Assembly (NCBI GenBank): GCA_964625835.1
Contig: CAZVES010000087.1
Coordinates: 1-11,196, forward strand
DNA length: 11,196 nucleotides
From: UBA5336 sp964625835
Lineage (GTDB): Bacteria > Pseudomonadota > Alphaproteobacteria > Caulobacterales > Hyphomonadaceae
Direction: 5' to 3'
The notes under the pieces are model-generated. The model saw only the letters and a list, made by a program, of their open reading frames with translations. It was not told the origin of the DNA and did not search any database. Positions 6,628 to 11,196 of the stretch are shown piece after piece; position 1 is the first letter of the stretch; the number at the start of each line of letters is the position of its first letter. The translations under genes were made by a program, and so were the position numbers.

Positions 6628-7296
6628 CTAGACCAGCATCCTCGGACGCAAAATATCAATATTGGCTGCATAGGCGTCCCGCCCCCCTCTGAAAACAGCT
6701 GAGCCGGCCACCAGCACATTGGCACCGGCGGAAATCGCAGCTGGAGCGGTTTCTGCATTCACGCCTCCATCGACCTCCAGCATGATCTCCCTGCCCGAAG
6801 AGTCAATCATTGCGCGAAGGCGTTCGATCTTTCTCAATTGTGAGGGGATAAAGGACTGTCCGCCAAAACCGGGGTTCACTGTCATGACCAGGATCAGGTC
6901 CGCTTCGTCGATCAGGGGCTCGGCTACCTCTGCAGGCGTGCCCGGATTCAAGGAAATGCCAGGCTTCATGCCGGCCGCGCGAATCGCCTGGAGTGTGCGG
7001 TGGGTGTGTGGCCCGGCCTCGGGATGGACGGTGAGAATATCCGCACCGGCATCGGCGAACGCGGCGATGTAGGCGTCCGGGTTTGAAATCATGAGATGCA
7101 CGTCGAAAGGCTTGGCCGTGTGCGGCCTCAGCGCTTTCACGATTGGCGGCCCGAGCGTCAGGTTGGGCACAAAGTGCCCATCCATCACGTCGACATGGAT
7201 GAAATCGGCGCCAGCCTCGTCAATGGCGGCGATTTCCTCTCCGAGACAGGCAAAGTCTGCCGAGAGAATCGATGGCGATATAAAAACACGCTCCAT
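6628..7296 (-). CDS. rpe: Ribulose-phosphate 3-epimerase
   Basis: Interconverts D-ribulose 5-phosphate and D-xylulose 5-phosphate in the pentose phosphate pathway (and the Calvin cycle where present); cytoplasmic TIM barrel. The 222-aa length is normal. Visible motifs are SPSILSADF (8-16), HVDVMDGHFVPN (34-45) with metal ligands H34 and D36, DVHLMI (65-70) with H67, NPGFGGQ (141-147) in the phosphate loop, and EVDGGVN (174-180) with D176 as the other catalytic acid. The start at 7296 is chosen because homologues begin just before FISPSILSAD; the open frame runs 41 codons further upstream, but that part would be translated through the terminator of the preceding gene and resembles nothing. The ribosome binding site is poor (AGAG, about 4 nt spacing). 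It heads the rpe, heparinase-like, dehydratase, purH series. Confidence 0.96.
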   Translation of the reverse strand: MERVFISPSILSADFACLGEEIAAIDEAGADFIHVDVMDGHFVPNLTLGPPIVKALRPHTAKPFDVHLMISNPDAYIAAFADAGADILTVHPEAGPHTHRTLQAIRAAGMKPGISLNPGTPAEVAEPLIDEADLILVMTVNPGFGGQSFIPSQLRKIERLRAMIDSSGREIMLEVDGGVNAETAPAAISAGANVLVAGSAVFRGGRDAYAANIDILRPRMLV

Positions 7297-7311
7297 AGGG
7301 CTCTGGTATGG

Positions 7312-7341
7312 AAAAACGAACGCCCGCACAAGGCGGGCGTT
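7312..7341 (-). terminator. Intrinsic terminator of the glycine-zipper lipoprotein gene
   Basis: On the minus strand a perfect 9-bp stem, AACGCCCGC paired with GCGGGCGTT (complement of 7319-7341), with a 5-nt loop, is followed by CG and a run of five T (complement of 7312-7316). It lies 49 nt after the lipoprotein stop codon. A smaller upstream hairpin, GCGTGCC/GGCACGG-type, spans the complement of about 7365-7381. The T run ends only 15 nt before the rpe start codon, so either rpe is reached by read-through or its promoter overlaps this element. Confidence 0.85.
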
Positions 7342-7390
7342 GCAACACTTCACACATTTCAGGCCGTGCCTTTCGGGCACGCGAGTCGCC

Positions 7391-7882
7391 CTAGCCCGCA
7401 GGCACAACCCGTGCGCCATCCTCGCGATAGACCACGTTCACCCGGCTGCCTGGCGCGAGATAGATGTCTGCACCCTGGTAGATTTCGCGGATCTGCCCAT
7501 TGTCATACCGCACGGTATAGGCATAGCCCGGCCGGGTGTTGAAGGCCTTCCCGGCTTCGTTGCCCGCGACACCACCCAGGACCGCACCGGCAATGCCGCC
7601 AGCCGTCTGGGCCTTGTCGCCACCGCCAAGCTCCGAGCCGGCAATCCCGCCGAGCACCGCGCCTGTCGCCGCGCCGACAATCGAGTTGTCTGGCCGGATC
7701 TGGATCTCGCGCACCGCGGTCACCGTTCCCTCATAAACGGTCGCCGCCGACCCCGTGGCGCCGGGCGTGACAGTATTGGCACCATAGCTGCCGGCACACC
7801 CGGCAAGCGCGAAGGCCAGTGCGGCGAAAGCGCCGGCGAAATACTTGTTCCCTTGTCGAGCAGGAAGGGTCTGGGAATACAT
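7391..7882 (-). CDS. Glycine-zipper outer-membrane lipoprotein (17-kDa surface antigen / SlyB-like)
   Basis: The 163-aa protein starts with a lipoprotein signal peptide: basic residues at 9 and 13, a hydrophobic stretch (about 15-27) and a lipobox LAGC with lipidated Cys at 29. Residues about 68-112 hold two glycine-zipper repeats, GAATGAVLGGIAGSELGGG and GGIAGAVLGGVAGNEAG, a pattern for close packing of membrane helices seen in SlyB and rickettsial 17-kDa antigens. The C-terminal part (about 120-163, YTVRYDNGQIREIYQG then APGSRVNVVY) looks like the small beta domain of that family. It probably sits in the outer membrane as a stability or stress-related lipoprotein; the exact role is unknown. 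The start at 7882 is fixed by AAAGGAG (complement of 7890-7896) 7 nt upstream; an ATG 6 codons earlier overlaps that site. It is monocistronic by the look of its promoter and terminator. Confidence 0.88.
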   Translation of the reverse strand: MYSQTLPARQGNKYFAGAFAALAFALAGCAGSYGANTVTPGATGSAATVYEGTVTAVREIQIRPDNSIVGAATGAVLGGIAGSELGGGDKAQTAGGIAGAVLGGVAGNEAGKAFNTRPGYAYTVRYDNGQIREIYQGADIYLAPGSRVNVVYREDGARVVPAG

Positions 7883-7934
7883 TTTCGTGCTCCTTTGCAC
7901 ATGAAATCACGGCGGAAATATTGGCGTCCGCGGT

Positions 7935-7962
7935 TGAATACAAAATGAACCGGTCATGACAA
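7935..7962 (-). promoter_or_regulatory. Putative promoter of the glycine-zipper lipoprotein gene
   Basis: On the minus strand TTGTCA (complement of 7957-7962, five of six consensus bases) is followed after 16 nt by TATTCA (complement of 7935-7940). The region is AT-richer than its surroundings, as promoters in GC-rich genomes usually are. A start near 7928 would leave a leader of about 46 nt that contains the strong ribosome binding site. Confidence 0.45.
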
Positions 7963-8124
7963 TTTAAAGACCATTTCGCCCGGCAGTTGAATAAAGCCTT
8001 CGCCCTGCCGGAACCCGGCACCCTCATCGAGAGTCCCGATGCCACCCACCTCGCCCCCCTCTGGGCCGCCACGCGGGCGTTCAGAAAACTCAATCTCAAT
8101 TTTTGGCGATCCCCCGTCCGTTGA
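7960..8124 (+). other. Coding-like stretch without a proper start; possible gene remnant or small protein
   Basis: After a TGA at 7957-7959 this plus-strand frame stays open for 54 codons to a TGA at 8122-8124. Of the 30 codons from 7993 onward, about 26 end in G or C, as in the real genes here. The peptide reads like protein, with NKAFALPEPGTLIESPDA and later PLWAATRAFRKLNLNFWR. There is no ATG; only a TTG at 7987 could start it, and no ribosome binding site precedes that. I do not recognise a family. It could be the 3' end of a decayed gene, a small protein with a rare start, or chance in GC-rich DNA. It overlaps the lipoprotein promoter region at its 5' end. Confidence 0.25.
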
Positions 8125-8138
8125 TTGAAGATGACCCC

Positions 8139-9269
8139 CTACAGCACTGCCTCGAAGATTTGCTCGTAGCCGTCGCGGTCAATCTGGCTGGGATTGCCAT
8201 GGTGGGCGAGGTCGGTGAGCGCGTAGTCGACGATGCCCGGCCCGTCGCTGGCCTCCACGCCGATGGCCGAAAGCCTGGACGGGACGCCGATGTCCTCGTT
8301 CAGGCGCTCGATGGCGTCGGCAAGGTCTGCGCTTTCGGGCAGGCCCATCGCAAAGGCGAGGCGGCGATACTTGTCGTCGGCGCTGCCGCGATGGGCGCGC
8401 AGGATCGGCGGCAGGTAGATCGCATTGAGCGTGCCGTGGTGAAGCTTCTTGGCCTCCAGCCGACCCGTGGCGTGGGAGAGAGCATGGACGCCGCCAAGCC
8501 CCTTGGTGAAGGCGAGAGCGCCCTGATAGCTCGCCATCATCATCGCAAAGCGCGCCTCGGGATCGGAGCCATCGGCCACGGCCCGGCGCAGCCAGCCATC
8601 GCCCACGGCGCGGTGGACGCCATCATAGCCAATCGCCTCGCTCGGCGGATTGATCACCGGGGTCAGTACGGCCTCGATGCAATGGGTGACGGCGTCCATG
8701 CCCGTCGCGGCGGTCAGGTGAGCCGGCAGGCCGAGTGTGAGGTCGGGGTCGCAGATCGCCGTGGCCGGGATCAGGTTCGGCGAGACGATGGTCTCCTTGA
8801 CCCCGCTGTCAAGGATCACCACGGCACCGACCGAGACCTCAGAGCCGGTTCCCGCCGTGGTCGGGATGGCGACGAGCGGTGGGATCTTGCCGATCAGCTT
8901 CGCCCCGCCGGTCTTGGCGGCATACTTGTCCCACGGGCCCTCATGGGTCGCCATCAGGCCGGCGATCTTGGCCATGTCCATGCTGGAGCCACCGCCTAGC
9001 GCGATCAGGCCATCGGCGCCGGAAGCCTGGTAGGCGGCCAGCACCTCGCGGGCCTGGCGCTCGGACGGATTGGGCTCGGTCTGGTCGAAGATGCCGGCCG
9101 GCGCACGGCCGAGGGCGTCGGTGATCTTGTCCAGGATGCCCGCCGCCCTGATGCCCGCATCGGTGACGATGAAGGGGCGATCCACGCCAAGGCCCTTGAG
9201 CGTCTGTGGGAGCATCTTCACCGCACCGTGATCGAAGATGCAGGTGGTCAGAAAATTCATCACGGGCAT
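8139..9269 (-). CDS. Iron-containing (group III) alcohol dehydrogenase
   Basis: A cytoplasmic NAD(P)-dependent, metal-dependent alcohol dehydrogenase; the substrate cannot be read from the sequence. The 376-aa protein is of normal length for the family. The N-terminal Rossmann-like domain has ALGGGSSMDMAK (90-101) and IPTTAGTGSE (135-144) for the dinucleotide. The C-terminal helical domain has the likely metal ligands D192 and H196 (GMDAVTHCIEA), H262 (GGVHALSHATG) and H278 (LHHGTLNA). The HHGTLNA form and the slightly longer His-to-His spacing mark a subgroup different from FucO, which has PHG. The start at 9269 has GGAGG 9 nt upstream; the next Met, three codons in, is too far from it. The frame stays open far upstream, but that part is antisense to the ABC gene. 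It is divergent from that gene, and no terminator follows its stop. Confidence 0.93.
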   Translation of the reverse strand: MPVMNFLTTCIFDHGAVKMLPQTLKGLGVDRPFIVTDAGIRAAGILDKITDALGRAPAGIFDQTEPNPSERQAREVLAAYQASGADGLIALGGGSSMDMAKIAGLMATHEGPWDKYAAKTGGAKLIGKIPPLVAIPTTAGTGSEVSVGAVVILDSGVKETIVSPNLIPATAICDPDLTLGLPAHLTAATGMDAVTHCIEAVLTPVINPPSEAIGYDGVHRAVGDGWLRRAVADGSDPEARFAMMMASYQGALAFTKGLGGVHALSHATGRLEAKKLHHGTLNAIYLPPILRAHRGSADDKYRRLAFAMGLPESADLADAIERLNEDIGVPSRLSAIGVEASDGPGIVDYALTDLAHHGNPSQIDRDGYEQIFEAVL

Positions 9270-9379
9270 GGCGGGGATCCTCCGGTCGCGCTCTCTGGCA
9301 AGCTTGGCATCAGAATGACCATGATAGGTGAGGCGGTTCAAGGATGGCGTTGGGGCAAGTTTGTTCTGGAAGCCGGGAA

Positions 9380-9410
9380 TTGACTTTGCCTGCGTGACCG
9401 GCCCCATAAG
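9380..9410 (+). promoter_or_regulatory. Putative promoter placing transcription start at the ABC gene ATG
   Basis: TTGACT (9380-9385) and CATAAG (9405-9410) are 19 nt apart (18 nt if the -10 is read as CCATAA). A start 6-7 nt after the -10 falls at about 9415-9417, the start codon itself. Together with the absence of a ribosome binding site this points to a leaderless mRNA, a form known to be common in alphaproteobacteria such as Caulobacter. The -10 match is modest and the spacing is at the long end. Confidence 0.35.
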
Positions 9411-9414
9411 TCCC

Positions 9415-11196
9415 ATGACCTCACCGATCCTTTCCGTTCGCGACCTGACCATCACTTTCGACACGCCCGACGGCCCCGTTCGCGCCGTGCGCGGGACGAG
9501 CTTTGACGTTGCCAAGGGCGAATGCCTCGGCATTGTCGGGGAAAGCGGGTCTGGCAAGTCCCAGTCGGCCCTGGCGGCCATGGGGCTCCTCGCCGACAAT
9601 GGCGCAAGCACTGGCGAGATCCGTTTTGACGGGACAAACCTGCTGACGGCGGGACGCCAGGAGATGCGCAGGATCTGTGGCGCGCGCATGTCCATGATCT
9701 TCCAGGACCCGCTGACGTCCCTGACCCCGCATATGAGCGTCGGCGCGCAAATGCGGGAAATCCTGGCGCTGCACAGAGGCATCAGGGGCGAAGAGGCCAC
9801 AAAACTATGCGTGGACTGGTTGGAGAATGTCCGCATCCCGGAGGCGGCTAGCCGCCTTGACCAGTATCCCCATGAGCTGTCCGGTGGCATGCGCCAGCGC
9901 GTGATGATCGCCATCGCCATGGTCTGCGGGCCTGAACTGCTGATCGCCGATGAGCCGACCACGGCGCTCGATGTCACCGTGCAGGCTCAGGTGCTTGACC
10001 TCATGGACGAGCTGAAACGCGAGACGGGGACGTCGATTATCCTCATCACCCATGACATGGGCGTCGTTGCCCGCATGTGCGACAACGTCGTGGTCATGCG
10101 CCATGGCGAGATTGTCGAGCGTGGCGGCGTAAGCGATATTTTCTACCGCCCCACCCATGACTACACGAAGATGCTCCTGGAAGCCGTGCCGAGGGTTGAC
10201 CAGCCCAATCGTAAAGGGCGCCCCAATCTTGGCGAGCCACCCGAAGATGGCGTCGAGCCGATCCTGCGGGTGCGCGACATGGAGGTCTTTTTCCCGGTCA
10301 AGGCCGAGGGCGGCCTGTTTCCCAAGACCAAGCCGCTCAGGGCAGTCAACGGGGTCAGTTTTGACCTGAGGCCCGGGGAAACCCTGGGCGTGGTCGGAGA
10401 GTCCGGGTGCGGAAAATCGACACTTGCACGCGCCATCCTGAAGCTGGTGCCACCTACAGGCGGTGCTGTGGCCTGGCTCGGCAAGGACATCACACATGTT
10501 TCGCAGAACGAGATGCGGGGTCTGCGCGACGATCTCCAGATCGTGTTCCAGGACCCGCTGGCCAGCCTTGATCCGCGCATGACCATCGGGCGTTCGATCG
10601 CAGAGCCGCTGACCGTCCATGCGCCGGAACTCGATGCGGCTGCGAGGGAGGTCAAGGTCCGTGAGATGCTGCCAAAGGTCGGCCTCGATCCGGCGCTGAT
10701 CAACCGCTACCCCCACGAGCTTTCAGGCGGCCAGAACCAGCGCGTGGGTATCGCCCGTGCCATGATACTGGAACCGCGTCTGGTGATATGCGATGAGGCG
10801 GTCTCGGCTCTGGATGTTTCCGTTCAGGCTCAGGTGGTCGACCTTCTGATCGAGCTTCAGAAGCAGTTCGGCCTGTCGATGATCTTCATCAGTCACGACT
10901 TGTCCGTCGTCAGGGAAATCAGCCACCGCGTGATGGTTCTTTATCTTGGACGCGTCGTGGAGCTCGCCGGGCGCGACGCGATCTATGAAGATGCCCGCCA
11001 TCCGTACACCCGCGCATTGATCAGCGCGGTGCCCATGCCGGACCCTGACACCGAACGTGCACGCAAGCGCGTCAAGCTGGTCGGTGACCTGCCTAGCCCC
11101 ATGGACACGCGCGCGCCGCTGCGGTTCCTGAAGTCCAGGATCATCGACGATCCGGATGCGGAGCAATATCGCGCAGAGCTGATCGAGGTCGCACCA
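9415..11196 (+). CDS. Fused two-domain ATPase subunit of a peptide/nickel-type ABC importer, 3' end beyond the window
   Basis: Powers uptake of oligopeptides or a similar solute through partner permeases not seen here. All 594 visible codons are open and the frame leaves the window without a stop. Domain 1 (DppD-like, about 5-255) has Walker A GESGSGKS (42-49), Q97, signature LSGGM (155-159), Walker B LLIADE (175-180) and H213. Domain 2 (DppF-like, about 260-535) has Walker A GESGCGKS (328-335), Q379, signature LSGGQ (436-440), Walker B LVICDE (456-461), SALD (464-467) and H494. All key ATPase residues are present, so both sites look active. This resembles YejF/GsiA-type fusions. The C-terminus has GDLPSPMDTRAP (557-568) but lacks the Cys-rich CRFxxRCP segment that usually follows in the oligopeptide-type tail. 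The ATG at 9415 lacks a Shine-Dalgarno sequence; an in-frame GTG at 9394 has none either. The substrate is unassigned. Confidence 0.93.
   Translation, partial: MTSPILSVRDLTITFDTPDGPVRAVRGTSFDVAKGECLGIVGESGSGKSQSALAAMGLLADNGASTGEIRFDGTNLLTAGRQEMRRICGARMSMIFQDPLTSLTPHMSVGAQMREILALHRGIRGEEATKLCVDWLENVRIPEAASRLDQYPHELSGGMRQRVMIAIAMVCGPELLIADEPTTALDVTVQAQVLDLMDELKRETGTSIILITHDMGVVARMCDNVVVMRHGEIVERGGVSDIFYRPTHDYTKMLLEAVPRVDQPNRKGRPNLGEPPEDGVEPILRVRDMEVFFPVKAEGGLFPKTKPLRAVNGVSFDLRPGETLGVVGESGCGKSTLARAILKLVPPTGGAVAWLGKDITHVSQNEMRGLRDDLQIVFQDPLASLDPRMTIGRSIAEPLTVHAPELDAAAREVKVREMLPKVGLDPALINRYPHELSGGQNQRVGIARAMILEPRLVICDEAVSALDVSVQAQVVDLLIELQKQFGLSMIFISHDLSVVREISHRVMVLYLGRVVELAGRDAIYEDARHPYTRALISAVPMPDPDTERARKRVKLVGDLPSPMDTRAPLRFLKSRIIDDPDAEQYRAELIEVAP

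Noticed and set aside
7297..7419. Upstream extension of rpe by 41 codons
   Set aside because: The extension reads through the terminator hairpin of the preceding gene and is unlike any epimerase N-terminus.
7731..8099. Minus-strand 122-codon open frame covering the lipoprotein upstream region
   Set aside because: It overlaps the lipoprotein gene out of frame and contains its promoter and ribosome binding site; no protein family seen.
8103..8999. Plus-strand 298-codon open frame
   Set aside because: It lies wholly opposite the alcohol dehydrogenase, is low-complexity in Ala/Gly/Arg/His, and matches no family; an antisense shadow of GC-rich codons.
9270..9977. Long N-terminal extension of the alcohol dehydrogenase frame (open to 9977 on the minus strand, 612 codons in total)
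   Set aside because: The extra 236 codons are antisense to the conserved ABC ATPase, have no family resemblance, and the real start at 9269 has a GGAGG ribosome binding site.
9805..11166. Minus-strand open frames of 303 and 147 codons opposite the ABC gene
   Set aside because: They mirror the repeated ATPase domains and so look alike at each end; the plus strand carries all Walker, Q-loop, signature and H-loop motifs.
1..11196. Mobile elements, CRISPR arrays, phage genes, toxin-antitoxin pairs or defence cassettes
   Set aside because: I saw no transposase or integrase motifs, no regularly spaced repeats and no cluster of unknown genes; nearly all the coding space is taken by recognisable chromosomal families.

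Overview
The window reads as ordinary chromosomal DNA of a GC-rich alphaproteobacterium. The evidence is ribosomal protein L21 with the C-terminal helix-hairpin-helix extension common in that class, a tRNA-Ser gene without visible mobile DNA around it, rpe and a heparinase II/III-like gene lying upstream of purH, and uniformly GC-biased codon third positions. A Caulobacterales/Maricaulales/Hyphomonadaceae-type or Rhodobacterales-type host fits best, but this placement comes from remembered family patterns and not from a search.

Layout. (1) 1-47, minus strand: the 5' half of a tRNA-Ser with anticodon CGA, cut by the left edge. (2) 48-259: a divergent intergenic region with a promoter-like pair for the tRNA on one strand and one for the ribosomal genes on the other, followed by a leader of about 100 nt. 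(3) 260-1235, plus strand: rplU (L21) and rpmA (L27). (4) About 1259-1292: a long inverted repeat between the convergent rpmA and purH ends. (5) 7296 down to 1297, minus strand: a co-directional cluster rpe, heparinase II/III-like gene, membrane-anchored NDP-sugar 4,6-dehydratase (CapD/FlaA1/WbpM type), purH. The heparinase-like and dehydratase genes overlap by ATGA and are probably translationally coupled; purH may have its own promoter. (6) 7391-7882, minus strand: a glycine-zipper lipoprotein of the 17-kDa surface antigen/SlyB kind, ending in a strong intrinsic terminator placed only 15 nt before the rpe start codon. (7) 7883-8138: intergenic, holding the lipoprotein promoter and a short coding-like stretch with no proper start. 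(8) 8139-9269, minus strand: an iron-containing alcohol dehydrogenase. (9) 9415 to the right edge, plus strand: a fused two-ATPase-domain peptide/nickel-type ABC importer subunit, visible for 594 residues without a stop codon.

How the parts work together. rplU-rpmA supplies 50S subunit proteins. rpe (pentose phosphate pathway/Calvin cycle) and purH (last two steps of IMP synthesis) are housekeeping metabolism; between them sit two genes for surface carbohydrate handling. The alcohol dehydrogenase and ABC ATPase are divergent neighbours with no clear functional link. I found no transposase, integrase, CRISPR array, phage gene, toxin-antitoxin pair or defence cassette, and nothing that amounts to a new multi-gene system. 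The points most worth a second look are the dehydratase gene placed between the heparinase-like gene and purH, the terminator just ahead of rpe, the possible leaderless start of the ABC gene with its missing C-terminal cysteine motif, and the orphan coding-like stretch near 7960-8124.
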